64,000 nucleotides of DNA from Laedolimicola sp934402125 (GCF_052065835.1 NZ_JBQHTG010000001.1:744001-808000); one strand, 5' to 3'; counted from the stretch's first letter, positions 50,276-60,072 are shown. Notes: a model not told the origin generated them from the sequence alone. Numbers and translations: made by a program.

Positions 50276-51205
50276 GGTAATCATTTTCAGAAATTCCTCC
50301 ATGGCCCGCGTCCGGTATCTTCCCGCTTTCCAATAGAAGCTCAGATTCCGGCTGCGCCTGCCCTCCGGCAGCTTGAAATAGGCCACGTCGCTGCGGGCGG
50401 GAACCTCGCGGATCAGCGTATCGCTGACAAAGGCTATCCCCAGGCCGGAACAGACTACGTGATAGGAGGTCAGCTGCTGATCCAGCTCCAGGGAAATCTC
50501 CGGGCTGATTCCGGCCCGTTCCAGAATCTCCACCGCGCGCTTCCGGGTATCATTTTCCGGCTTCAGCATTACAAAGGGCGCTTCCGTAAAGAACTTTAAG
50601 GGAACCGGCTTTACCGATTTTTCTTTCCATTTCCCCGTTTCAATCATCTCTTTGCTCAGAATATAAGCCGCCGCCTGCTCCGCAGCCGGAAACTGCCTGG
50701 GAACGGCCAGAAACAGCGTTTCCTCCCGATAAACGGTGTGATCGAACAGCAGCGGATCCAGCTTGCAGTTATCCAGCATCATATCGATACGGCCCTGCTG
50801 CAGAAGCCTGGCCAGCTCGGCGGTGCTTTCCTCCACCAGCTCCACATGTACCTTGGGATAACAGGCAGAAAAGCCTCCAATCAGTCCCGGCAGTACCCAG
50901 GAAGCGAAAAGGCTGCTGCCGCCCAGCACCAGCCGCCCGGTCTTCAGTTCTCCCCAGTCATTGACGTAATCGGCAAATTCATTTTCTACGGCCATGATTT
51001 TCTCTATGGACTGAATATATTTTTCCCCGCACTCCGTCAGGGACAAAGGCTTGGTGCTCCGGTCAAAGAGCGGATACCCCACCTTTCCCTCGATCCGCTT
51101 GATATTGGCGCTTAAGGACGGCTGGGAGATACACAGGCGCTCTGCCGCCCGGGAGATACTTTTTTCCTGATAAACCGCATAGACATATTCCATTCCGCGA
51201 AACAT
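50270..51205 (-). CDS. LysR-family transcriptional regulator
   Basis: 311 residues. Helix-turn-helix YAVYQEKSISRAAERLCISQ followed by PSLSANIKRIEGKVGYPLFD at 10-48, and the usual effector-binding half with GRLVLGGSSLFASWVLPGLI. It is divergent from aspA with a shared, very AT-rich intergenic region of 136 bases, so it probably controls aspA and itself. The effector could be aspartate, asparagine or fumarate; that is inferred from location only. Confidence 0.93.
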   Translation of the reverse strand: MFRGMEYVYAVYQEKSISRAAERLCISQPSLSANIKRIEGKVGYPLFDRSTKPLSLTECGEKYIQSIEKIMAVENEFADYVNDWGELKTGRLVLGGSSLFASWVLPGLIGGFSACYPKVHVELVEESTAELARLLQQGRIDMMLDNCKLDPLLFDHTVYREETLFLAVPRQFPAAEQAAAYILSKEMIETGKWKEKSVKPVPLKFFTEAPFVMLKPENDTRKRAVEILERAGISPEISLELDQQLTSYHVVCSGLGIAFVSDTLIREVPARSDVAYFKLPEGRRSRNLSFYWKAGRYRTRAMEEFLKMITL

Positions 51206-51262
51206 AATTTCCCCTCCGATAGTATAGTTTTAAAGTTATATATCTTATATCAATATATGTAT

Positions 51263-51291
51263 TTGATTATATTATAACAGCTGACTATAAT
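51263..51291 (+). promoter_or_regulatory. Promoter of aspA
   Basis: TTGATT (51263-51268) and a perfect TATAAT (51286-51291), spacing 17 bp. Upstream, 51233-51260 is an AT dyad (ATATATCTTATATCAATATAT) suited to LysR binding, listed here as 20 bases or so. Confidence 0.65.
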
Positions 51292-51341
51292 GAAGGCAAC
51301 AAGAGAAATAAACACAGGAGTTATGTTAAAGGAGAAGGGTT

Positions 51342-52769
51342 ATGAGCAAAAAGATAGAATACAGAGTAGAGAAAGACTCCATCGGTTCCAAAGACGTACC
51401 GGAAGACGTATATTATGGCGTCCAGTCCCTGCGTGCCGCAGAGAACTTCCATATTACCGGACTGAATATGCATCCGGAAATCATCAACAGCCTGGCTTAC
51501 ATCAAGAAGGCTGCCGCTATCACCAACTGTGAGATTAACCTGCTGGACAAGAAGATCGCAGACGCGATTGTCAAGGCCTGCGACGAGATTCTGGCCGGTC
51601 AGCACCATGAGGATTTCATCGTAGACCCGATTCAGGGCGGCGCCGGAACCTCTATCAATATGAATGCCAACGAGGTCATCGCCAACCGTGCTATCGAGCT
51701 TCTGGGCGGCCAGAAGGGCGATTACTCCATCGTACACCCCAACGACCATGTAAACTGCGGCCAGTCCACCAACGACGTCATCCCGACTGCAGGCAAGATG
51801 ACTTCCCTCCGTCTGCTGCAGAATCTGAAGAAAGAGCTGCTCCGTCTTCACTCCGCATTTTCCGAGAAGGCAGAGGAATTTGACCATGTGATTAAGATGG
51901 GCCGTACCCAGATGCAGGACGCGGTTCCCATCCGTCTGGGACAGGAATTCAAGGCGTACTCTGTCGCAGTTATGCGTGATATCCGCCGTATGGACATCGC
52001 CATGGACGAGATGCGTTCCCTGAACATGGGTGGTACTGCCATCGGTACCGGTATCAACGCAGACGAAGCTTACTTAAAGCGTATCGTTCCGAACCTGTCC
52101 GAGGTATCCGGTATGGACTTTATCCAGGCCTTTGACCTGATTGATTCCACCCAGAACCTCGACCCGTTCGTATCCGTATCCGGCGCTATCAAGGCCTGCG
52201 CCGTTACCTTATCCAAGATTGCCAATGACCTTCGTCTCATGTCCTCCGGTCCCCGCGCAGGCTTCCATGAGATTAACCTTCCGGCAAAGCAGAATGGTTC
52301 TTCCATCATGCCGGGTAAGGTAAACCCGGTTATTCCTGAGGTAGTCAACCAGGTTGCTTTCAATATCATCGGAAATGACATGACCATCACTATGGCTGCT
52401 GAGGCAGGCCAGCTGGAGCTGAACGCTTTCGAGCCTATCATCTTCTATTGCCTGTTCCAGTCCATCGATACTCTGGCTTATGCCGTAGAGACCTTCGTAG
52501 ACAACTGCGTCATTGGAATCACTGCCAATGAGGAGCGTTGCCGTTATCTGGTAGAAAACAGCGTAGGTATCATCACTGCTATCTGCCCCCATGTTGGTTA
52601 CCAGAAGGCTGCAGACATTGCCAAGAGAGCTATGAAATCCGGCGATTCCGTCCGGGAGCTGATTCTGAAGGAGAAGCTTCTGACAGAGGAAGAGCTTGAC
52701 CAGATCCTGAATCCGGTACAGATGACTGAGCCGGGTATCTCCGGTAAGGATCTTCTGAAAAAAGATTAA
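51342..52769 (+). CDS. aspA: Aspartate ammonia-lyase
   Basis: Splits aspartate into fumarate and ammonia. 475 residues of the fumarase/aspartase superfamily. Segments YRVEKDSIGSKDVPEDVYYG, GGAGTSINMNANEVIANRA, CGQSTNDVIPTAGKM, KMGRTQMQDAVPIRLGQEF and the signature GSSIMPGKVNPVIPEVVNQ are all present. Aspartase rather than fumarase is indicated by the N-terminal segment and by the asparagine-type residues after GGAGTS. AAAGGAG precedes the ATG. The symporter downstream may bring in its substrate. Confidence 0.94.
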   Translation: MSKKIEYRVEKDSIGSKDVPEDVYYGVQSLRAAENFHITGLNMHPEIINSLAYIKKAAAITNCEINLLDKKIADAIVKACDEILAGQHHEDFIVDPIQGGAGTSINMNANEVIANRAIELLGGQKGDYSIVHPNDHVNCGQSTNDVIPTAGKMTSLRLLQNLKKELLRLHSAFSEKAEEFDHVIKMGRTQMQDAVPIRLGQEFKAYSVAVMRDIRRMDIAMDEMRSLNMGGTAIGTGINADEAYLKRIVPNLSEVSGMDFIQAFDLIDSTQNLDPFVSVSGAIKACAVTLSKIANDLRLMSSGPRAGFHEINLPAKQNGSSIMPGKVNPVIPEVVNQVAFNIIGNDMTITMAAEAGQLELNAFEPIIFYCLFQSIDTLAYAVETFVDNCVIGITANEERCRYLVENSVGIITAICPHVGYQKAADIAKRAMKSGDSVRELILKEKLLTEEELDQILNPVQMTEPGISGKDLLKKD

Positions 52770-52786
52770 TGTCCCAACTTTAAAAG

Positions 52787-52836
52787 CCGTCATCCGCGTT
52801 TACTGCCATCTTTCGCGGATGACGGTCTTTTATTGC
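52787..52836 (+). terminator. aspA terminator
   Basis: CCGTCATCCGCG (52787-52798) and CGCGGATGACGG (52814-52825), a perfect 12-bp stem, followed by TCTTTTATTG. Confidence 0.9.
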
Positions 52837-52899
52837 TTTTTTTCGCCCTCTGTGGTACACTATATCCTACATGACCAATCAACATAGGGGGATAGATTT

Positions 52900-54273
52900 A
52901 TGAGTTCACACAACCACAAAAGAAGCTCTTTTTCGGGAAAACTGGGCTTCGTGCTTTCTGCTGCAGGCGCTTCCGTAGGCCTGGGCAATATCTGGCGCTT
53001 TCCGTACCTGGCTGCCAAATACGGCGGCGGTATTTTCCTTCTGGTTTATATCGTTCTGGCCCTGACCTTCGGCTACACCATGATCGTAGCTGAGACAGCT
53101 CTGGGACGTATGACAAAGAAGAGCCCGGTCGGCGCTTACCATTCCTTTGGAAAGTCTAAATGGCTGTCCTTCGGCGGCTGGATCAACGCGATTATTCCGG
53201 TACTGATTGTACCCTACTACTCCGTTATCGGCGGCTGGGTTATCAAATATCTGGTAGAATATATCATCGGAAACGGACATACCCTGGCTGCGGACGGTTA
53301 TTTCTCCGCCTTCATTTCCAACGGCGTTTCCACAGAACTTTGCTTCATCGTATTTTCCCTGTGTACCCTGCTGATTATCTACGCAGGCGTCCGCAATGGA
53401 ATTGAGCGGGTATCCAAGATTATGATGCCGATTCTGGTGGTATTATCCGTTATCATCGCCGTTTACTCCATAACCAGACCGGGAGCTCTGGCCGGCGTGA
53501 AGTATTTTCTGATTCCGAATGCAAAGAATTTCTCCTGGATGACTGTAGTGGCAGCCATGGGACAGATGTTTTATTCCCTGTCCATCGCCATGGGTATCCT
53601 GGTGACCTTCGGTTCCTACATGAAGAAAGACATTTCCATCGAGGATTCCACAAGAAATGTGGAGATCTTTGATACTGCTATCGCGATTATGGCCGGCCTG
53701 ATGATTATTCCGGCAGTATTCGCCTTCTCCGGCGGAGATCCGGATACCCTGCAGGCAGGTCCGGCCCTGATGTTTATCACCATTCCGAAGGTATTCGACA
53801 GCATGGGAATGGGTACTATCGTCGGTATTCTGTTCTTTGTACTGGTACTGTTTGCCGCTATGACCAGCTCCATCGCTCTGACGGAGAGCGCCGTATCTAC
53901 CTTTGAGGACGAGCTTGGCTGGAACCGCAAAAAGGCCACCCTTATGGTCGGCCTCGTTATGCTTGCCCTCGGAACCCTGTCCTCACTGGGCTACGGTCCC
54001 CTGGCTGCTGTGGAAATCATCGGTATGCAGTTCCTGGATTTCTTTGATTTCCTGACCAACTCTGTGATGATGCCCATCGCGGCAGTCGCTACCTGCCTGC
54101 TGATTTCCAGAGTCATCGGTGTAAAGGGAATTGAAGAAGAAGTGCTCCACGGGGAACAGTCTTTTAAGAGAAAGAAGATTTTCCGCGTCATAATCCAGTA
54201 TCTTGGCCCGGTCTTTGCAGTCATTATCCTGCTCAGCTCCGTGGCAAACGCCTTTGGGTGGATTTCAATGTAA
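52900..54273 (+). CDS. Neurotransmitter:sodium symporter (NSS) family transporter
   Basis: Sodium-coupled amino acid transporter of the LeuT fold in the membrane. 457 residues with 11-12 hydrophobic segments. The first helix LSAAGASVGLGNIWRFPYLA is the family signature with the unwound sodium/substrate site. GGIFLLVYIVLALTFGYTMI and AETALGRMTKKSPVGAYHSF follow. The substrate is not given by sequence; tyrosine, tryptophan or aspartate-type acids are possible. It is downstream of aspA but separated by a strong terminator. Confidence 0.92.
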   Translation: MSSHNHKRSSFSGKLGFVLSAAGASVGLGNIWRFPYLAAKYGGGIFLLVYIVLALTFGYTMIVAETALGRMTKKSPVGAYHSFGKSKWLSFGGWINAIIPVLIVPYYSVIGGWVIKYLVEYIIGNGHTLAADGYFSAFISNGVSTELCFIVFSLCTLLIIYAGVRNGIERVSKIMMPILVVLSVIIAVYSITRPGALAGVKYFLIPNAKNFSWMTVVAAMGQMFYSLSIAMGILVTFGSYMKKDISIEDSTRNVEIFDTAIAIMAGLMIIPAVFAFSGGDPDTLQAGPALMFITIPKVFDSMGMGTIVGILFFVLVLFAAMTSSIALTESAVSTFEDELGWNRKKATLMVGLVMLALGTLSSLGYGPLAAVEIIGMQFLDFFDFLTNSVMMPIAAVATCLLISRVIGVKGIEEEVLHGEQSFKRKKIFRVIIQYLGPVFAVIILLSSVANAFGWISM

Positions 54274-54370
54274 GACTTTTACATCATTCTTGTACGATTT
54301 ATTTACAGATAATATATGATCTATTTTATGCTTAATTGCAGCTTTTCTATCTTTTGTAAATAATTGGATG

Positions 54371-54412
54371 AAAAAAACAGGACACAGCTTTTTGCTATGT
54401 CCCGTTTTTTTT
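54371..54412. terminator. Bidirectional terminator between symporter and malQ
   Basis: ACAGGACACAGC (54377-54388) and GCTATGTCCCGT (54394-54405) around TTTTT, with A7 before and T8 after. Confidence 0.9.
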
Positions 54413-54424
54413 ATCCGTGCTTTT

Positions 54425-55891
54425 TTATTTTTCCAGCCTTCCGCAGGCTTCCATCTTCTCTCGAAGCTCTGCAGCCAGCTCTGGCGTAAAGCTTTCCTCT
54501 TTCGCTCTCCAGCGCCAGTTTTCGCCTACGGTGGACGGGGTGTTCATGCGGGCTTCGCTTCCCAGTCCCAGGATATCCTGCGCCTGCACGATGGCAAGCT
54601 CTGCCCGGCTGTTCCAGATGGCAGTGAGCATAGCCCGGGCTGCCTCCCCATCCTCTGTCTCATGGAGATATTCCCTGGCACAGGCCACATCCTCCGCCGG
54701 GGCCGTCTTCAGCCAGCCCAGCGCCGTGTCGTTGTCGTGGGTTCCCACATAGGCCACGCAATGCTCCGGATAATTTTCCGGCAAATAAGCGTTGCCGCCT
54801 CCGTCCCGGCTGTCAAAGGCAAATTCCAATACCTTCATTCCCGGAAAGCCGCTGTCCTCCAGAAGCTGGTGGACCGACTCGGTCAGATAACCTAAATTCT
54901 CTGCAATGATCCGCTGCGGCCCAATCTGATCCTCCACTGCCCGGAACAGAGCGATTCCCGGTCCCTGCTTCCAATGCCCGCCCCGGGCAGTTGTGTTTCC
55001 ATAAGGAATCGCATAGTAGGAATCAAAGCCCCGGAAATGATCGATCCGCAGGATATCGTAGACCTTGCAGAGATACTGAATCCGTCTGACCCACCAGTCA
55101 TAATTGTTCTTTTCCATATATCCCCAGTCGAATAGAGGGTTTCCCCAGAGCTGCCCGTCTGCGGAAAAACCGTCCGGCGGACAGCCGGCCACTTCCTTTG
55201 GATTCCGGTTCTCATCCAGCTGGAATAGCTCCGGATGTGCCCACACATCCACGCTGTCCAGGGACACATAGATGGGCAGATCTCCAATCAGACGGATTCC
55301 CTGCTCATTGGCATAAGCGCGAAGCTCCTCCCATTGCCGGAAGAACAGGTACTGAAGCACCTTCCAGAAGCGGATCTCCTCCGCGTACCGAAGCTCGATT
55401 TCCTCTGTCGAAAGGGCTTCCCACTCCTGCCAGGACGCTCCTCCATGAGCATGCTTCATGGCCATAAACCGGGCGTAATCTCCCAGCCAGTAATCATTGT
55501 TCGCACAGAATTCCGGATAATCCGAAGGAATCCGCGTAAGGAACCGCTCTGCGGCCTTCCGCAGAATCGGGTAACGCTTTTCGTACAGGACGCCGTAATT
55601 GACCCTATCCGGCGCGCTCTCCCAATCCACCTCTCCATACTCCTGCCATTCCAGAAGTCCGTCTGCCTCAAGCAGCTCCAGATCGATAAAGTAAGGATTG
55701 CCCGCGTAGGTAGAAAAGGACTGGTAGGGAGAATCCCCGTAGCTGGTGGGACAGATGGGAAGCAGCTGCCAGTAGCCCTGGCCCGCCGCCTTCAGAAAAT
55801 CAATGAATTCCCGCGCCGGTTTTCCCATGCTGCCGATTCCGTAAGGACTCGGCAGGGAAGAGAGGTGCATCAAAATTCCACTGCTTCTCAC
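54425..55891 (-). CDS. malQ: 4-alpha-glucanotransferase
   Basis: Disproportionates maltodextrins in the cytoplasm (amylomaltase, GH77). 488 residues. MHLSSLPSPYGIGSMGK and DFLKAAGQGYWQLLPICPTS at the N-terminus, IGDLPIYVSLDSVDVWAHPE, the catalytic YDILRIDHFRGFDSYYAIP (nucleophile Asp), IAENLGYL (acid/base Glu) and YVGTHDNDTALGW. The start codon seems to be GTG, 11 bases beyond AAAGGAG. Last gene of the maltodextrin operon. Confidence 0.96.
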   Translation of the reverse strand: MRSSGILMHLSSLPSPYGIGSMGKPAREFIDFLKAAGQGYWQLLPICPTSYGDSPYQSFSTYAGNPYFIDLELLEADGLLEWQEYGEVDWESAPDRVNYGVLYEKRYPILRKAAERFLTRIPSDYPEFCANNDYWLGDYARFMAMKHAHGGASWQEWEALSTEEIELRYAEEIRFWKVLQYLFFRQWEELRAYANEQGIRLIGDLPIYVSLDSVDVWAHPELFQLDENRNPKEVAGCPPDGFSADGQLWGNPLFDWGYMEKNNYDWWVRRIQYLCKVYDILRIDHFRGFDSYYAIPYGNTTARGGHWKQGPGIALFRAVEDQIGPQRIIAENLGYLTESVHQLLEDSGFPGMKVLEFAFDSRDGGGNAYLPENYPEHCVAYVGTHDNDTALGWLKTAPAEDVACAREYLHETEDGEAARAMLTAIWNSRAELAIVQAQDILGLGSEARMNTPSTVGENWRWRAKEESFTPELAAELREKMEACGRLEK

Positions 55892-55897
55892 CGGCCA

Positions 55898-56137
55898 TCA
55901 CGCTCCTTTTTCCACAAGATAGGGTTTCAGATCCTCCTGAAGCTTTTCATCCCCGTCCGTATAGGCACAGAGATCCAGCGGGTGGGTCAAATCCAGGGAA
56001 AAGATACCCATAATGGATTTGGCGTCAATGGTATAGCGTCCCGACACCAGATCAAAATCATAGGGATAGCGGGTAATGGTATTTACAAAGTTTTTTATTT
56101 TTTCAATGCTGTTCAATAAAACGGTATATTTCGTCAT
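55898..56137 (-). CDS. Crh-like HPr-family protein in the maltodextrin operon
   Basis: 79 residues. It has the HPr fold pattern: TKYTVLLNSIEKIKNFVNTI, then YDFDLVSGRYTIDAKSIMGI, then FSLDLTHPLDLCAYTDG. The KSIMG segment keeps the serine equivalent to Ser46, the HPr kinase target, but no histidine stands at the place of His15. That combination is the one of Bacillus Crh, a catabolite-repression cofactor. CAGGAGG precedes the ATG, removing 25 upstream codons of open frame. It is between msmK and malQ on the same strand. Confidence 0.82.
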   Translation of the reverse strand: MTKYTVLLNSIEKIKNFVNTITRYPYDFDLVSGRYTIDAKSIMGIFSLDLTHPLDLCAYTDGDEKLQEDLKPYLVEKGA

Positions 56138-56171
56138 CGTGATTTTCCTCCTGACTGTCTGATTTTTAATC

Positions 56172-57269
56172 CTAATGACAGATGATAGCTTCCGTCTCCA
56201 CGTCAAAGACATGAATTTTGTTCACATCCAGAGCCAGCTTCGCCATGTCCTCTGCGCGGATTCCGGTGCGGGACGGCACTCTGGCTACCAGCTTCTGTCC
56301 GAAGCAGGTCAGATACAGATAAATCTCAGATCCCATCATTTCCGCCAGGTCTACCTTCGCCTCGATATTGGAAGCGTCGGAGATAGACAGGAAGGATTCC
56401 TCCGCATGAATGTCCTCCGGGCGGATGCCCATGATAACCTCTTTGCCCACATAAGCCTGGAGCTCCGGCTTGTTCACCGGAATCCGGTAATCGCCAAATA
56501 CCAGTACGGTTCCGGCTGCCTCCTTCTCCACCTTCACATTCACAAAATTCATCTGGGGAGAACCGATAAAGCCTGCCACAAACTTGTTGCAGGGATAATT
56601 GTACAGGTTCTGGGGCGTGTCTACCTGCTGGATAATACCGTCCTTCATGACTACGATACGGTCGCCCATGGTCATAGCCTCGGTCTGATCGTGGGTTACA
56701 TATACGAAGGTGGTCTGCAGACGCTTATGTAACGCGGCGATCTGGCTTCTCATCTCGGTACGGAGCTTGGCGTCCAGGTTGGACAGGGGCTCGTCAAGCA
56801 GGAATACCGCAGGGTTCCGCACCATAGCGCGGCCCAGTGCCACACGCTGTCTCTGTCCGCCGGACAACGCCTTGGGCTTCCGGTCCAGATACTCCGTCAG
56901 ACCCAGAATCTCGGCTGCCTCGCGCACCTTTTTGTCAATCTCGTCCTTGGGCGTGCCATGAAGCTCCAGGGCAAAGGACATATTTTTGTATACCGTCATA
57001 TGGGGATACAGGGCATAGCTCTGGAATACCATCGCGATATCCCGATCCTTGGGCGCCACATCGTTCACTCTTCTGTCACCGATGTACAGGTCGCCTGAAC
57101 TAATCTCCTCCAGACCCGCAATCATGCGGAGAGTCGTGGACTTTCCGCAGCCGGACGGACCGACCAGCACGATAAATTCCTTGTCGTGAATTTCCAGATT
57201 CAAATCCGGAACCACTGTATTTTTATTGTCATAGGTTTTCACCACATGCTTAAATGTAATATCTGCCAT
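56172..57269 (-). CDS. msmK: Maltodextrin ABC transporter ATP-binding protein (MsmK/UgpC type)
   Basis: 365 residues. Walker A GPSGCGKSTT near 38, Q-loop MVFQSYALYPHMTVYKNM, signature LSGGQRQRVALGRAMVR, Walker B VFLLDEPLSNLDAKLR and H-loop YVTHDQTEAMTMGD. The C-terminal TOBE/regulatory region (VIMGIRPEDIHAEE) is present. It powers the MalE-F-G importer of the same operon and, as elsewhere in Firmicutes, may energise several sugar importers. Confidence 0.93.
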   Translation of the reverse strand: MADITFKHVVKTYDNKNTVVPDLNLEIHDKEFIVLVGPSGCGKSTTLRMIAGLEEISSGDLYIGDRRVNDVAPKDRDIAMVFQSYALYPHMTVYKNMSFALELHGTPKDEIDKKVREAAEILGLTEYLDRKPKALSGGQRQRVALGRAMVRNPAVFLLDEPLSNLDAKLRTEMRSQIAALHKRLQTTFVYVTHDQTEAMTMGDRIVVMKDGIIQQVDTPQNLYNYPCNKFVAGFIGSPQMNFVNVKVEKEAAGTVLVFGDYRIPVNKPELQAYVGKEVIMGIRPEDIHAEESFLSISDASNIEAKVDLAEMMGSEIYLYLTCFGQKLVARVPSRTGIRAEDMAKLALDVNKIHVFDVETEAIICH

Positions 57270-57357
57270 TTTTCTTCCTCCTTACCGTGTCCGCCCAGAG
57301 CGTACACCGTAATTATTCCATATCTTCACCGTTACCCATCTTATCTTCTGTTCTGTC

Positions 57358-58368
57358 TTAGCGGGCGATTTTCGCCGCGCTCTCTCCCTCCACGATATCG
57401 AAGGGAAGAAGCTCATGCACCGCCGGACGCTCTCCCGCAATGTCCGAGAGCAGAATTTCCAGGCTCCGGTCAGCTATTCTTTCTCTGGCCTGGCGCACCG
57501 TAGTGAGCCGCGGAGAAAGATAATTTCCCAATTCAATTCCGTCAAAGCCCATCACGGAAACGTCCTCCGGTACCCGAAGTCCCCGGTCCCGGATAGCGCG
57601 GATAGCGCCCACTGCCAGTACATCTGCCATGGCAAATACCGCCGTCAGATCCGGCATTTGCTCAAACAGCTGCTCCATGGCGTGATAGCCCTCCTCCATG
57701 GAAAAGAACGCCGACCGGTATTGCCGACCGGGCTCCAGCTTTATACCCTGCTTCGCGAAGGCCTTTTCGCAGCCCTTGTACCGGGTATGGGCCGCATGGG
57801 ACTTTTCCATATAGCCGCCCAGGATACCGATGTCCCGGTGACCCAGCTTCAAAAGATGCGTTACCGCTGCCTGCGCTCCTGCCTCGTCGTCTGTACTGAC
57901 ACTGGAGAGATTGTCAAAGCCCAGCTCCGCCGCCGAGTTGGTAACCAGCACGCAGGGAATCTCCAGCCGGTCAAACCGCTCTTTGAAGAACTCCAGATCG
58001 CTTCCCAGAAAGAGAATCCCCAAGGGATGCCGCTCCAGGCACACCCTTTCGGCCCGCTCCACCTCATTTTCCTCCTCACCGATATAGTAGATGAAGGAAG
58101 CATACTTTTTCTCGCTCATAAGCCGCTGCAGCCGCTCCACAATGGAAGCGAACAGCATATTCTGGGAACCCTTTACGATAATCGCGATTCCGCTGCTGGC
58201 CTGCTGCTTCAGGTGCTTGGCGTTGCTGTTTAGCTTGAAATGGTGCTTTTCCACCACCGCCATAATGGTCTTTCGCGCTTTTTCCGATACGTCCGGATGA
58301 TTATTGAGCACACGGGACACTGTGCCCACCGCGTATCCGGACTCCTTCGCAATGTCTTTGATTGTCAT
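57358..58368 (-). CDS. LacI-family regulator of the maltodextrin operon
   Basis: 336 residues. Helix-turn-helix TIKDIAKESGYAVGTVSRVL with the hinge LNSNAKHLKQQ; the effector half includes SSGIAIIVKGSQNMLF, GILGGYMEKSHAAHTRYKG and VSVMGFDGIELGNYLSP. Encoded between malG and msmK. The two GGAAACGTTTCC sites ahead of malE are suitable targets. MalR-like function is inferred. Confidence 0.92.
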   Translation of the reverse strand: MTIKDIAKESGYAVGTVSRVLNNHPDVSEKARKTIMAVVEKHHFKLNSNAKHLKQQASSGIAIIVKGSQNMLFASIVERLQRLMSEKKYASFIYYIGEEENEVERAERVCLERHPLGILFLGSDLEFFKERFDRLEIPCVLVTNSAAELGFDNLSSVSTDDEAGAQAAVTHLLKLGHRDIGILGGYMEKSHAAHTRYKGCEKAFAKQGIKLEPGRQYRSAFFSMEEGYHAMEQLFEQMPDLTAVFAMADVLAVGAIRAIRDRGLRVPEDVSVMGFDGIELGNYLSPRLTTVRQARERIADRSLEILLSDIAGERPAVHELLPFDIVEGESAAKIAR

Positions 58369-58376
58369 CTGTATGT

Positions 58377-59219
58377 TTATCCCTTAACTGCTCCCGCAGC
58401 CACTCCTTTGATAATGTGTTTCTGGCCCAGCAGATATACGATAACAATGGGTATTACGGTTAACATAATACTTGCCATCATGGGACCCATCTCTACTTTA
58501 CCATAACTTCCGCGGAAATACTGGATCAACATGGGAATTGTTTTATAATTTTTGATGTCCAGTACCAGGGTCGGCAGAAGGTAATCGTTCCATACCCACA
58601 TGGCCTCCAGGATTCCTACGGATACCAGGGTCGGCTTCAGCATGGGAAGTACAATCAGGAAGAAGGTCTGCAGCGGATTGCAGCCGTCGATCATGGACGC
58701 TTCCTCTACCTCCAGGGGAATGGATTTCATAAAGCCCGCAAACATGAAAACCGCCAGGCCCGCGCCGAAGCCCAGGTAGATAATCCAGATATTCCAGGGC
58801 TTGTTAAGGTTTAAGGAATCCGCTGTCTGGGACAGGGTGAACATCACCATCTGGAAGGGTACGACCATGGAAAATACAAACAGGTAATACAGAATCTTTG
58901 ACAGCTTTCCCTTTACCCGGGTGATGTACCAAGCGCACATGGAGCAGCAGATAAGAATCGCCGCCACAGAGGTGATGGTAATCAGAAGGCTGTAACCTAA
59001 GCTCTGTAAAAAGCCCTTGGAGGCAATCGCGTTGGCGTAGTTCGCCAAGCCTGCGAAGGTGTCCGCCGTCGGCAGGGTGAACGCGCCGGAGGTGGTAATC
59101 GCCGTCTCCCTCTTTACAGAGTTAAAGAGAATCATGACGATCGGATAGACGTACAACAGCGCCAGAATGCTCAGAAACACTATCATGACGGTATCCTGTA
59201 TCTGTTTTTTCTTTCTCAT
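58377..59219 (-). CDS. malG: Maltodextrin ABC transporter permease MalG
   Basis: 280 residues, six hydrophobic segments. The cytoplasmic coupling motif is EEASMIDGCNPLQTFFLIVLP (EAA loop) near 180-200. It starts 2 bases after the malF stop, so translation is coupled. The C-terminus GQKHIIKGVAAGAVKG is typical of MalG-type permeases. It forms the channel with MalF. Confidence 0.93.
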   Translation of the reverse strand: MRKKKQIQDTVMIVFLSILALLYVYPIVMILFNSVKRETAITTSGAFTLPTADTFAGLANYANAIASKGFLQSLGYSLLITITSVAAILICCSMCAWYITRVKGKLSKILYYLFVFSMVVPFQMVMFTLSQTADSLNLNKPWNIWIIYLGFGAGLAVFMFAGFMKSIPLEVEEASMIDGCNPLQTFFLIVLPMLKPTLVSVGILEAMWVWNDYLLPTLVLDIKNYKTIPMLIQYFRGSYGKVEMGPMMASIMLTVIPIVIVYLLGQKHIIKGVAAGAVKG

Positions 59220-59220
59220 C

Positions 59221-60072
59221 TTACTGCTGCACCTCCCTCTTACGTGTAGCCCGCAGCTGGAGCACGGAAATTACGATAACCAGCAGGCAGAACAGTACGG
59301 CCTTGGCCTGGCCGAGACCCTTCCACTGGGCGCCTGCCCTTGCGTAGAAGGTCTGATAGATGTTCAGTGCCAGCATCTCTGTCATATGGTTCGGATCTCC
59401 TCCGGTCAGTGCCAGGTTCTGATCAAAGAGCTTGAAGGAGTTGGTCAGCGTCAGGAATACACAGATGGTAATGGACGGCATAACCATAGGAAGCTTCACC
59501 TTCCATAAAGTCTGCCAGGGCGTCGCTCCGTCGATCTGGGCTGCCTCCAGCAGGTCATCGGAGACATTCTGCAATCCCGCGATATAGATGATCATCATGT
59601 AACCAATCTGCTGCCAGCACATGAGAATAATCAGTCCCCAGTAGCCTGCGGAGCTGTTCAATGCCAAAAGCGGCTGTCCTACGATGGAAAGCACACAGTT
59701 GATCAGAATCTGCCAGATATATCCCAGCACGATACCGCCGATCAGGTTCGGCATAAAGAAGATCGTACGGAAAATATTGGTACCCTTAAGCTTCCGTGTC
59801 AGAAGCAGCGCCAGCGCAAAGGCAATGACGTTAATCAGCACAATGGAGGCCACTGCGAAGAGCACGGTAAACTTAAAGGAGCTTAAAAATGTAAGGTCGG
59901 AAAAGATTTTTTTATAATTTCCAAAGCCTGTGAATTTCGCGTTTTTTACTGTCGTGAACTGGCAGAAGGACAGATACAGTCCCTCAAAGAAGGGAATGAT
60001 AAATCCAATTGTAAAAGCCAGAAGCGTGGGCAGTACAAAAAGGGGCGACCAGCGTTTGATCGCTTTTTCCAT
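59221..60072 (-). CDS. malF: Maltodextrin ABC transporter permease MalF
   Basis: 283 residues, six segments. The EAA loop is LLEAAQIDGATPWQTLWKVK near 195-215. It is shorter than enterobacterial MalF, lacking the large external loop, as normal in Firmicutes. GAGTGCAGAATC precedes the start with a AAGGAG-like site. It lies 87 bases after malE. Confidence 0.93.
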   Translation of the reverse strand: MEKAIKRWSPLFVLPTLLAFTIGFIIPFFEGLYLSFCQFTTVKNAKFTGFGNYKKIFSDLTFLSSFKFTVLFAVASIVLINVIAFALALLLTRKLKGTNIFRTIFFMPNLIGGIVLGYIWQILINCVLSIVGQPLLALNSSAGYWGLIILMCWQQIGYMMIIYIAGLQNVSDDLLEAAQIDGATPWQTLWKVKLPMVMPSITICVFLTLTNSFKLFDQNLALTGGDPNHMTEMLALNIYQTFYARAGAQWKGLGQAKAVLFCLLVIVISVLQLRATRKREVQQ

